A stretch of DNA of 64,000 bases from DASTFP01 sp963744345 (lineage in GTDB: Bacteria > Verrucomicrobiota > Verrucomicrobiia > Chthoniobacterales > Terrimicrobiaceae), in contig CAVUTD010000019.1 of the NCBI GenBank assembly GCA_963744345.1, positions 186,001-250,000 on the forward strand. Direction: 5' to 3'. Positions 18,613-26,958 of this stretch are shown here, in pieces (the first letter of the stretch is position 1; every line of letters starts with the position of its first letter). Under the pieces are notes generated by a model. The model was not told the DNA's origin. It ran no database searches and saw only the letters and a program-made list of their open reading frames with translations. The position numbers and the translations under genes were made by a program.

Positions 18613-19920
18613 ATGAAACGACTCCTATTACATGTGGCAGGATGCCTTGCTTGCCTAACGCTGGCCCAAGCTGCTCCAGTTGAAATTACTTATTGGGATT
18701 TTCTCGGTGGCGGCGATGGCATCCGGATGAAGCAGATAGTGGAGGAATTTAACAAGAGCCAGCAAGAGGTCCGTGTCACTCAGACGACACTTGCCTGGGG
18801 CGAGCCATTCTACACCAAGGTTCATACGGCGGTCGTCTCTGGCGAGACCCCTGACGTTATGACCTACCATCTGTCCCATTTTGCGGCCGGGATTCTTGCA
18901 AAGGACCTGAGGCCGCTAACAACCGATGAACTTTCACAGGCGGGGCTCAAGCCGGCTGATTTCCAGAAGTCCCTCATTGATAGCTCGCTGGAGTTAAGCA
19001 AGAAATATGGCCAGACAGACCAGCTGTTCGGCGTTCCGCTCGATATTCACACCCTGGTGTTATACTACAATAAGACAGCGCTTCAAAAAGCGGACATGCT
19101 GGACGCGGATGGAAAGCCGAAAGGCCTCGATGGTATCGAGGCCTTCACAAAGATGTTAACCGCAGTCAAGGACAAGACCCGTGTGACACCCATTGCCGCT
19201 GAAAGCGTTGCGGCTGGTCCGGCCGGAACGTGGCGCGCCTGGTACTCAATGTTCAAACAGCAGAAAGGGGATCTTATTAAAAGCGGCCAGTTGTCTTTCG
19301 AAGACATGCCAAACCAAGGCCGCAAATCCCTTCAGGTCCTTGCGGACTGGACTCAACAAGGATTGTATTCGAAGAACACCACGTATTCCGCGATGGTAGC
19401 GTTGTTCAGCGTCGGTCGCAGTGCGTTCATGGTTAACGGTAACTGGGAGGTTCCAACCCTTGTGGATCTGCAAAAACAAAAAAAGCTCCCCTTTGATTAT
19501 GGCATAGTTCCCTTTCCGAAGCTGTTCGAAAATGAGGATACCTGGGGCGATTCTCACCAATTGGCGATCCCGAACAATCAGAAAACCCCGCTGTCTCCGG
19601 AAAAGGTCGGCGCGGCGCTGAAATTCATCGCCCATGTCGTTAAGCAAGTGGCATGGGCGGGCGGCGGTCACATCCCTGCTTATCTTCCTCTGCAAGAGAG
19701 CGATGCTTACAAGCAGATGTCGCCAAATAACCAGTACAGCGTTGGGGCGGCCAAAAATGTCGTGTTCGATCCGCCGCTACCAATCTTTGGCGTGGGCAGC
19801 CCAAGTTTCGGCGCGATCAGCAATTTCCTGGTCCCCGTGGTGAACGGTCAAATGCCTGTCGACCAAGGAATCCAGAAATTTACAAGCGAACTTGAAAAGT
19901 TCGCAGCGCAACAGCCCTAA
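18613..19920 (+). CDS. Extracellular solute-binding protein, CUT1 sugar ABC transporter
   Basis: 435 residues with a clear signal peptide (MKRLLLHVAGCLACLTLAQA, cut before APVEITYWD). The mature start EITYWDFLGGGDGIRMKQIVEEFN is typical of family 1 sugar-binding proteins (MalE/UgpB class), as are DVMTYHLSHFAAG and the late WEVPTL ... FPKLFENEDTWGDSHQLAIP. Captures oligosaccharides in the periplasm for the two permeases encoded next. Position directly after abfA suggests arabino-oligosaccharides. Gap to the first permease is 24 bp. Confidence 0.9.
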   Translation: MKRLLLHVAGCLACLTLAQAAPVEITYWDFLGGGDGIRMKQIVEEFNKSQQEVRVTQTTLAWGEPFYTKVHTAVVSGETPDVMTYHLSHFAAGILAKDLRPLTTDELSQAGLKPADFQKSLIDSSLELSKKYGQTDQLFGVPLDIHTLVLYYNKTALQKADMLDADGKPKGLDGIEAFTKMLTAVKDKTRVTPIAAESVAAGPAGTWRAWYSMFKQQKGDLIKSGQLSFEDMPNQGRKSLQVLADWTQQGLYSKNTTYSAMVALFSVGRSAFMVNGNWEVPTLVDLQKQKKLPFDYGIVPFPKLFENEDTWGDSHQLAIPNNQKTPLSPEKVGAALKFIAHVVKQVAWAGGGHIPAYLPLQESDAYKQMSPNNQYSVGAAKNVVFDPPLPIFGVGSPSFGAISNFLVPVVNGQMPVDQGIQKFTSELEKFAAQQP

Positions 19921-19944
19921 AACTCGCGAGTAAAAGCGGCTAAT

Positions 19945-20826
19945 ATGTCAACAGTTGCGCCGCTTTCAACGCGGAGAAGATTTGCTTGGCCAATCGGTTG
20001 GCTCTTTGCCGCTCCGTTTCTCTTCTTTTACGGGGCGTTTTTGATCTATCCAGCGATCCAGGTTGCCTATCTAAGCTTAACCAACTCCGACATTACAGGA
20101 CAGGGCAGCTTTGTTGGACTGCAAAACTACGTTGAGCTAATAGGCGACGCTGATTTCTGGGCATCCTTGTGGCACACCCTCTATTTCATCCTCCTTACTG
20201 TCGTCCCCAATACAGCTGTCGCGTTTTTGCTTGCACTTCTGGTCGTTCGTTTGAAGCGCCTGCGTCTACCAATTCTATCGGCATTCTTTCTGCCCTTTGT
20301 CCTGCCCGTGAGCGTGGTGACAACTGCCGCGCTATGGATTTTCGACACAAATTTCGGAATTGCTAACTATTTGCTTAATACTACGGTCTCCTGGTTTCAG
20401 GACCCAACGTGGGCAATGCCAGCCGTAGCCGCAGTAACAATCTGGTGGACGGTCGGGTTCAACATGCTCCTCTTTCTTGCAGGCCTCCAAAATATCTCAG
20501 CAGATGTCTATGAGGCTTCGTCCATAGACGGAGCGAACGCCTTTCAGCAGTTTATTTTCATCACCTTTCCGCTGATGTGGCCTGTTACGAGCTTGGTGTT
20601 GGTCCTTCAGCTTATTGCCCAGTTCAAAATCTTCGACCAAGTGTACCTCTTGACACAGGGAGGACCCTATAATTCCACGATGGTGGTCCTTCTCTATATG
20701 TATCGTCAGGGGTTTCAGCAGAATCGAGGCGGCTATGCCTCCGCGGTGGCTATCGTGCTAGTTGTTATCATGCTAATTGTCTCGGCAATACAATTTCGAG
20801 TCCTGCAGGGGAGGCGTAAGAAATGA
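19945..20826 (+). CDS. CUT1 sugar ABC transporter permease 1 (MalF/UgpA type)
   Basis: 293 residues, about six membrane segments. Starts with a soluble tail and the first segment (LFAAPFLFFYGAFLIYPAIQ). The ATPase-coupling EAA loop is YEASSIDGANAFQQFIFITFP. Partner of the next permease; the stop codon overlaps the next start (ATGA at 20823-20826). Confidence 0.92.
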   Translation: MSTVAPLSTRRRFAWPIGWLFAAPFLFFYGAFLIYPAIQVAYLSLTNSDITGQGSFVGLQNYVELIGDADFWASLWHTLYFILLTVVPNTAVAFLLALLVVRLKRLRLPILSAFFLPFVLPVSVVTTAALWIFDTNFGIANYLLNTTVSWFQDPTWAMPAVAAVTIWWTVGFNMLLFLAGLQNISADVYEASSIDGANAFQQFIFITFPLMWPVTSLVLVLQLIAQFKIFDQVYLLTQGGPYNSTMVVLLYMYRQGFQQNRGGYASAVAIVLVVIMLIVSAIQFRVLQGRRKK

Positions 20827-21656
20827 AAGAGAAACGAATTTCGATATTAAAGGGGGTTCTCACCGGGTTAACGGTGATTATGGCCTTGGCGTGGCTTTTT
20901 CCACTCTACTGGATTGGCGTCACGGCTTTGAAGAGCGAAACAGAGACCGTGGCGCTTCCACCTACTTACCTGCCGTTTCCGCCGGATTTTGAGGCTTTCA
21001 CATACGTGATGCAAAACAGCCCGATTTTTCGCTGGTATCTGAATACGATTTTCGTCTCCACGGTGATCACAATCATTTCCATTTCGTGTGCTCTAATGTG
21101 CGCCTACGCCCTTTCGCTTCTTGAATTCAAGGGCAAGGCGCTCCTTAACGTGGCGCTTCTGATAGGATTCATGCTTCCTTTTGGGGCGATGGCGATTCCG
21201 CTGTTTATGCTGATGAATAAATTGCATTTCGTAAATTCCTATGCGGGGATCATTCTGCCCCAGATTGCAACGCCGCTATCGGTCATCGTTTTCAAGCGGT
21301 TCTTTGACCAGGTTCCCAAAGATTTTCGCGATGCTGCGGTCATTGACGGGGCGGGGCATTTCACAATTCTGCTTAACATCTATATCCCGCTCAACTGGAG
21401 CATCATCTGGTCGATGGCTATCATCACTTTCATCGCGGCCTGGAACAACTTTTTCTGGCCCTTTATCGTCACCAACTCGACACCGATGCTTACGATTCCG
21501 GTTGGTATGACACAGGTGCAATCCGCTTATGGCGTCGCCTTTGCGAAGACGTCAGCCATTGCTGTGTTAGCGTCTATTCCGACGGCAGTCGGCTACCTTC
21601 TTTTCCAGAGGCGGGTGACGCAAGGCGTCATGGCATCGGCCGGTATCAAGGGCTAG
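20823..21656 (+). CDS. CUT1 sugar ABC transporter permease 2 (MalG/UgpE type)
   Basis: 277 residues, six membrane segments, with the EAA loop RDAAVIDGAGHFTILLNIYIPL and the family C-terminus (TSAIAVLASIPTAVGYLLFQRRVTQGVMASAGIKG; key part RRVTQGVMASAGIKG). Translationally coupled to permease 1. No ATP-binding subunit is encoded in this cluster; CUT1 systems often share one ATPase (MsmK/UgpC type) encoded elsewhere. Confidence 0.92.
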   Translation: MKEKRISILKGVLTGLTVIMALAWLFPLYWIGVTALKSETETVALPPTYLPFPPDFEAFTYVMQNSPIFRWYLNTIFVSTVITIISISCALMCAYALSLLEFKGKALLNVALLIGFMLPFGAMAIPLFMLMNKLHFVNSYAGIILPQIATPLSVIVFKRFFDQVPKDFRDAAVIDGAGHFTILLNIYIPLNWSIIWSMAIITFIAAWNNFFWPFIVTNSTPMLTIPVGMTQVQSAYGVAFAKTSAIAVLASIPTAVGYLLFQRRVTQGVMASAGIKG

Positions 21657-21784
21657 CTTATAGCGTAGCACCTGGGAGAGTGACTTCGATCTCCTTGGTG
21701 CGCTCAGCGCTCAAGTTGAGGGCGCGACTCAGCCAAGTGGCTCTGCTAAGCGCTTGGTTGCCTCCCATTCGACGGTGAAAGGGG

Positions 21785-21806
21785 GCTAGCTAGCGTCAAT
21801 ATTGAC
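21785..21806. promoter_or_regulatory. Adjacent palindromes GCTAGCTAGC + GTCAATATTGAC
   Basis: Two perfect inverted repeats touch each other (21785-21794 and 21795-21806), about 50 bp before the start of the large secreted protein. A 12-bp perfect palindrome with an A/T centre is a good size for a dimeric regulator's operator. No promoter consensus could be tied to it. The remainder of 21657-21856 shows no gene. Confidence 0.3.
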
Positions 21807-21856
21807 TATTCTGTCACAATCGCATTGCGGCTGGTCATAGAGGCTCCCTCAAGATA

Positions 21857-24800
21857 GTGGAGTGGCAATCCCGTCCCACGGAAACTTGGCAGCTTCTTGC
21901 GTTTCTTCGCCGGTTCGCTGCATCCTTATCTTGTCTCGCCATCTTGGCCGGCTCGCTCGAGGCGCAGCACGACTTTTCCGTGCAGCTTGAGCAAAGGGGT
22001 ATGACGAGCGCGGGGATTTTCAACTTCAACGGGAATATCGTCCGAACCTTATGGGCGCTAGAAAGCTTGAATGCAGGAGATTCAAGCGCCAGCTGGGATG
22101 GACTGGACGACTTTGGAAACCCGGTTCCTCCGGGGAGGTACACCTGGAAGGTGCTTCGCAACGACGCCGAGTATCAAAACATTGGCGTGATTGGAAACAC
22201 GGGACTTCCGCCCATTACGTCCGGACACGTGCCCTTTCTCATTGAGGGGGTGGCGGTGGATGCGCAGGGGAATGCCTATACGGTCCATGACTGGAACGAG
22301 CCTCATTTCGACATCATCCGCTGGTCGGCCGTAAACGGTCAGGCGGAAATGAACACGGGTCATCCGGTTGGCGAGGCCCTGCTGAAGGCCATCGCGGTGG
22401 AAGCGGACGGTTCGTATGCCTACGTTACCGGCTACGGAGACAGTCTGACAGACCGCACCAAGTCGAAATTCTCTATCTGGCGCATCAGTTTGGCTCCCGG
22501 GCTGGGGGAAAATGAGCGTGTGGTCAATTTCACGCAGCAAGGCCGGAGCATCAAAGTGTACGATGGAAACGTAGGCGGACATCCGAGTGCCGGATATCCA
22601 ACGCCAGCAATTCCGGAGGATGCTACTGAAGCCGACAGGGAGGTAATGACGGTGCCGCTAATCTCGATCGTAATCCACGGCGGCAGCCTGTATGTCACCG
22701 ACGCGCTCGGTGGTCGGATCCTCCAGTACGATAAGGTCTCGGGCGAGCACCAAAGGTCGATCGGTCCGATCCCCTTAGCGTGCGGATTAGACATCGCGAA
22801 GAACGGAAATCTGTGGGTCGGCCACGAGCACACGAAGGTGAGCGTGTATTCCCCCGCCGGCGTGAGGCTCGCCACGCCAATCACCGATTTGACAGAAGTG
22901 CGAGCGCTTTCCATCAAGGGAAACACGCTGGCGGTCGCGGACCGCATTGGGATGGTCCGAAAATACACCATCAGGAGCGGCAACCGGCTCACGCAAACAG
23001 TTTCTTATGGGTTGCCACAACGGCCGGGGGACCGTAAACCGAAGAGGTTGTCTTCCATCCACGGCATGGCACTGGACGTCGCTGGCAATGTAATAATTTC
23101 CGACCGCATGGGAGACGGTTCGCGGCTCCAGAAGATCAATTCTCAACTCAACCTTGTCTGGCAACAGATGGGTCTGGAGTTTTCAGGATCGGCCGCCTAC
23201 GGCGTGGCCAATCCCGACCTATTGATCTCGAGCTATCGGAAGGCATATCAGATTGATAAGGCAACGGGGAAATGGAGCTTGTTAGGAACCGCGAAAACTG
23301 ATGCGAGCAAGGAGTATTTCGGCAACTACGAGACCACGCATCTTGGCCCGCCTCAGGTTGTCCGATTTGGCAGCAACGATTTCTTTTACTATCCCGCTGG
23401 CGATTCACTGGCGATTTATCGCGTTGAACCTCCTGCCGGCCCGGATCGGGGGCCGATGCTGAAGCTGGCGTCCGTCCTCGGCAGCTCCCAGCCAAGTCCC
23501 GATGGTGTCCACCGCGAAGAGACATGGCGGCCGGAAAACAGATACCTTTGGAACTGGAACGATACCCAAGGGGACGGCCAAATTGAATATGCACCGAGAA
23601 CGACGACGGGCCAGGCTGGCGAAGTGACACTGGTTGGTCTTCCGGGTGTTCCCGATGCCAACTGGTATTGGTTTCGCCGGGCATTCGAGGTGGATCACGC
23701 CGGCTGGTTGTGGATGGCTTCCGCCAATCGTAATCGCATTCCCGAGGCTTCTTATCCGTTCGAAGGTGAAGCGCTGTATGCCATCGCGCCGCAGGGCCTC
23801 AATGCCTTGGGCAACCCCATTTACACTTGGTCGGATGCCGTCAAGGTGATGGACGCCGATACCGGCCGAAATGCCCTTGCCCTGGCAGGCGAAGAGGCTT
23901 TTGAATGGAAGATGGCCGGGCGATCCGACGAGATGGTCTATGCGCTCGCGTGGTCGAACAAAGTCGGCCTTTCACAAGATGGCGGTGCGTGGATGGGAGG
24001 GAATGTGCTCTTTGGCTTTCAGCAATCGGATTCCCTGACGCCTGCTCCATTGGGAACTCCGAAATGGCGGGTTCCTCTGCCGAAAAAATGTGTCGGCATG
24101 GTGCCCATTCCCGGTGGTTCGGGAGGTGTGCTCGTGGGCATTGACCCAGGTCGCGGAACCGTAGGTCACTATACCAAGGAGGGTCTTCTGATCGGAAGTA
24201 TGAAGACTTCGTCGGCATTCAGCGATCCAGCGAGAGAACCGTGGGTCGTGGGCAGGCTGGACAGCTATCTAGCCGTTAATTGCAATCGAGATCCACGGGA
24301 TGGCCTCATCGACGTTTTTGTGGAGGATAACTTGAACCAGCGAATCGTCTGGTATCGCGTGAAGGATACCGACATCCAGACCGCTGGGGAGGGAGCTTTG
24401 GATGTTTCCGGCGGCAGCGGAACACGGAGCGTTTTGAACGTGATCAATGGAGTCGGCGATGGCAATTATCCGCCTGGGACAAAAGTCAATGTGACGGCGA
24501 CGGCCGCGCCGGCAAATCAGGTTTTTGTGGTTTGGACAGGAGACGTCTCCGGTATGTCTGATGTCAACTCGCCGAATACAACGCTGATCATGCCAGAGAA
24601 ACCCGCCACCTTGGCGGCGGAGTATCGATCGATTTCGGCCGATGCACGCCTGGAAAGCAGCTCAGAGGCATACACGCTGACAGTCAAGAACGGTGTGGGC
24701 AGCGGGTCCTACACACCCGGAACCGCCATTTCCGTGAGTGCGCATGCGCCTCCAGCGGGCCAGCATTTTTCTGCCTGGGAGGGCGATACGGAAATTCTTG

Positions 24801-24907
24801 CCAATCGATTTCTCGCGACGACATCGGCGTTCATGCCCTCAATGAATGCCACCATCGTGGCGACCTATGCCTTGGATACGGCAGAAACCGGACTGCGCCC
24901 GGAGTAG
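21857..24907 (+). CDS. Large secreted beta-propeller (NHL-like) protein with InlB-type repeats
   Basis: 1016 residues. A hydrophobic signal segment (FAASLSCLAILAGSLEA) ends near residue 36. Residues ~45-95 form a FlgD-like Ig module (NGNIVRTLWALE ... SWDGLDDFGNPVPPGRYTWK). Residues ~100-830 contain repeated propeller-like units (VAVDAQGNAYTV, GLDIAKNGNLWVGHE, LDVAGNVIISDRMGDGSRL). The C-terminus has two divergent InlB-type repeats (NVINGVGDGNYPPGTKVNVT and LTVKNGVGSGSYTPGTAISV), each ending in a Trp-rich FVVWTGDVSG or FSAWEGDTE unit. Predicted outside the cell or on its surface. No catalytic motif seen. It follows the sugar importer, so binding or sensing of polysaccharide is possible but unproven. 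Confidence 0.75.
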   Translation: MEWQSRPTETWQLLAFLRRFAASLSCLAILAGSLEAQHDFSVQLEQRGMTSAGIFNFNGNIVRTLWALESLNAGDSSASWDGLDDFGNPVPPGRYTWKVLRNDAEYQNIGVIGNTGLPPITSGHVPFLIEGVAVDAQGNAYTVHDWNEPHFDIIRWSAVNGQAEMNTGHPVGEALLKAIAVEADGSYAYVTGYGDSLTDRTKSKFSIWRISLAPGLGENERVVNFTQQGRSIKVYDGNVGGHPSAGYPTPAIPEDATEADREVMTVPLISIVIHGGSLYVTDALGGRILQYDKVSGEHQRSIGPIPLACGLDIAKNGNLWVGHEHTKVSVYSPAGVRLATPITDLTEVRALSIKGNTLAVADRIGMVRKYTIRSGNRLTQTVSYGLPQRPGDRKPKRLSSIHGMALDVAGNVIISDRMGDGSRLQKINSQLNLVWQQMGLEFSGSAAYGVANPDLLISSYRKAYQIDKATGKWSLLGTAKTDASKEYFGNYETTHLGPPQVVRFGSNDFFYYPAGDSLAIYRVEPPAGPDRGPMLKLASVLGSSQPSPDGVHREETWRPENRYLWNWNDTQGDGQIEYAPRTTTGQAGEVTLVGLPGVPDANWYWFRRAFEVDHAGWLWMASANRNRIPEASYPFEGEALYAIAPQGLNALGNPIYTWSDAVKVMDADTGRNALALAGEEAFEWKMAGRSDEMVYALAWSNKVGLSQDGGAWMGGNVLFGFQQSDSLTPAPLGTPKWRVPLPKKCVGMVPIPGGSGGVLVGIDPGRGTVGHYTKEGLLIGSMKTSSAFSDPAREPWVVGRLDSYLAVNCNRDPRDGLIDVFVEDNLNQRIVWYRVKDTDIQTAGEGALDVSGGSGTRSVLNVINGVGDGNYPPGTKVNVTATAAPANQVFVVWTGDVSGMSDVNSPNTTLIMPEKPATLAAEYRSISADARLESSSEAYTLTVKNGVGSGSYTPGTAISVSAHAPPAGQHFSAWEGDTEILANRFLATTSAFMPSMNATIVATYALDTAETGLRPE

Positions 24908-25086
24908 TGCGACATTCCGGGTGCCTTGGCCAAAGCCTTGAACGGCACGCCGGCACTCACGCTTGTCAACGCCGCGGTAGATCTCAACTGGAGAACGAGG
25001 CCGGCGGTTTTTTAGCGATGACCGAATTGTGCCGGCGCAGTGCTTTTGCACCCTCGCTTCGCTGCGTTTTCTCCGTTTCCCGGGCT

Positions 25087-26403
25087 TCAGCTTACCGCAA
25101 GCCGTCGTAGCGATTCGAACTCCTGCAGCGCGCCGCATGTTCGCTCGGTAGCGCCACGGTGAGCCTGTAGGCACCTCGTGCCCTTCGCGGCGAGCGCAGT
25201 GCGTTGTTGAGGGCGGGAAAGCAGTTCGCGCAGCGTTTGTTCGAGTTCTTTCGCGTTGGCGACCTGCAAGGCTCCCCCCTCTCGAACGAGCTGAGCCGCC
25301 AGGGAAGAAAAATTCTCCATGTTCGGTCCAAAAACGACAGCCTTACCCGCGGCGACCGCTTCGGCCGGATTTTGTCCTCCATGAGCAGTCAGGCTCTTGC
25401 CCACGAAAACAACAGTCGCTTGGTCATACCAATCGCGGAGTTCACCAGTGGTATTGACCAGGAGAGAATCGGCCTCTGTTGGGCTTTGTTCTTCGCCTGT
25501 GCGCAGTGCCACTTTCAGGCCTAGTTGCTTAAGGGATTCTCGCACCTCTTTCCAGCGTTCGGCGTGCCGTGGAACGACGATGTAAAAAAGGCCTGGGAAA
25601 TCCTGCTTGAGGCGGATCACAATTTCCCCGATCAGACGTTCCTCTCCACAATGGGTGCTTCCCGCAAGAAGAACTGGCGCCTCTTCGTTCACACCGAATT
25701 CCTCCAGGGAGTGGCGAAAGTTGCGGCGAACGCGAGTGTCCTCTGCCTGATCGTCGAATTTAATGCTTCCCGTGCAGAGGATCTTCCGCGCGTCAACGCC
25801 CAATGATTGCCAGCGCTTTGCCTCGGCAGCTTCTTGCACGCACAGCAGGTCGAGTTGGTTGAATATCGCCGAGGCGAGCGGCCGAATCATCCGGTAGCGG
25901 GATTCCGATCGGCCGGAGAGGCGCGCATTAACAAGCGCCAACGTGGCGCCGCGAGCTTTTGCCTCCGCCGTAAGATTCGGCCAAACTTCTGCTTCGACAA
26001 GAATCAGGCGCCGTGGCCGGATCAAGCGAACAGCACGTCGCGCCGTCCAGAAAAAATCAACCGGATTATAGATAGCTTCTAATCGCTCGCCTTGCTCTTT
26101 GCTGGCCAGCGCGAAGCCCGTGGAGGTAGTCGTGGAAAGCACGACAGGGATCTCCGGATCGCGACGCCTTAACTCGCGAATGAGTTTTAATGCAATCATC
26201 ACTTCGCCGACGCTTACCGCGTGCACCCACGTCCAGCCTCCTCGCGAGAGTTTTCCTCGAACTCGTGAGGAATAGATGGCAAATCGTTGGCCAAACTTGT
26301 GGCGGTACTTGCCACGTTTGAGCATGCGGTAGAGAAATCCAGGCAGGAGCGCTAGTAAGACGAAAGGGAAGGCAAGATTATAAAGGATGCGGACGGCTAT
26401 CAT
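25087..26403 (-). CDS. waaA: 3-deoxy-D-manno-octulosonic acid transferase
   Basis: 438 residues, normal for WaaA/KdtA. A membrane anchor (LYNLAFPFVLLALLPGFLYRML) precedes the glycosyltransferase domain, with WTWVHAVSVGEVMIA as the conserved acceptor-side motif, LLAGSTHCGEE and a nucleotide-sugar site FVGKSLTAHGGQNPAEAVAAGKAV. Transfers Kdo from CMP-Kdo to lipid A precursor at the inner membrane, so the organism makes LPS. The start overlaps the rsmD stop by 4 nt (ATGA at 26400-26403), an arrangement that couples the two. Confidence 0.95.
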   Translation of the reverse strand: MIAVRILYNLAFPFVLLALLPGFLYRMLKRGKYRHKFGQRFAIYSSRVRGKLSRGGWTWVHAVSVGEVMIALKLIRELRRRDPEIPVVLSTTTSTGFALASKEQGERLEAIYNPVDFFWTARRAVRLIRPRRLILVEAEVWPNLTAEAKARGATLALVNARLSGRSESRYRMIRPLASAIFNQLDLLCVQEAAEAKRWQSLGVDARKILCTGSIKFDDQAEDTRVRRNFRHSLEEFGVNEEAPVLLAGSTHCGEERLIGEIVIRLKQDFPGLFYIVVPRHAERWKEVRESLKQLGLKVALRTGEEQSPTEADSLLVNTTGELRDWYDQATVVFVGKSLTAHGGQNPAEAVAAGKAVVFGPNMENFSSLAAQLVREGGALQVANAKELEQTLRELLSRPQQRTALAAKGTRCLQAHRGATERTCGALQEFESLRRLAVS

Positions 26404-26954
26404 TCTGCCGGGATGTTGTAGGAGGCAATTTCACTGTCGCCGTAGCGGCGCAGCCGGAAAAGCGAGAGAAGGCCGGCTTGCGGTTCTTTGCTGCGAGCGC
26501 GGCGTTCGAGAACCAAGATACCACCCGGGCTCAGCGCTGCAGCGAGAGAAGGAAGTTCGAGCATTTCCTTGGCGAAATCCCGTATTCCCGGGCGTTTGGC
26601 ATATGGAGGATCAGCAAAAATCAGATCAAAGGCTCCCTCGGCATAGAGTTCGAGGAACTTAAAGGCATCCATAGTTTGCACCGAGGCCTGCAGATCGGCG
26701 CGGCGAAGATTCTCGCGAATGCATGCTGTGCAGCGCGGATCGGAATCGACGAAGACGACCGAAGCCGCGCCCCGACTGAGAGCTTCAATTCCCATCGCGC
26801 CTGACCCGGCAAAGAGATCGAGCACGCGAGCTCCTGGCACCGCCTCTCCAAGGCTGGAAAAGATCGCCTCACGCACGCGATCCATAGTCGGGCGGATACT
26901 CGGCGAGGGTGTGCGTAATGACACGCCGCGAGCTTCGCCAGCTATGACGCGCAT
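26400..26954 (-). CDS. rsmD: 16S rRNA (guanine(966)-N2)-methyltransferase
   Basis: 184 residues, a complete RsmD. MRVIAGEARGVSLRTP is the typical N-terminus; RPTMDRVREAIFSSL and VLDLFAGSGAMGIEALSRGA make up the SAM-binding core; FDLIFADPPYAK carries the N-methylase DPPY motif. Modifies 16S rRNA during 30S assembly. Sits between an AsmA-like gene (4 bp upstream) and waaA (overlapping), so the three form one minus-strand operon. Confidence 0.95.
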   Translation of the reverse strand: MRVIAGEARGVSLRTPSPSIRPTMDRVREAIFSSLGEAVPGARVLDLFAGSGAMGIEALSRGAASVVFVDSDPRCTACIRENLRRADLQASVQTMDAFKFLELYAEGAFDLIFADPPYAKRPGIRDFAKEMLELPSLAAALSPGGILVLERRARSKEPQAGLLSLFRLRRYGDSEIASYNIPAE

Positions 26955-26958
26955 GGAA

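Noticed and set aside
24990..25020. GC-rich stretch followed by TTTTTT after the secreted protein gene, as a terminator
   Set aside because: I could not form a clean stem directly before the T-run.
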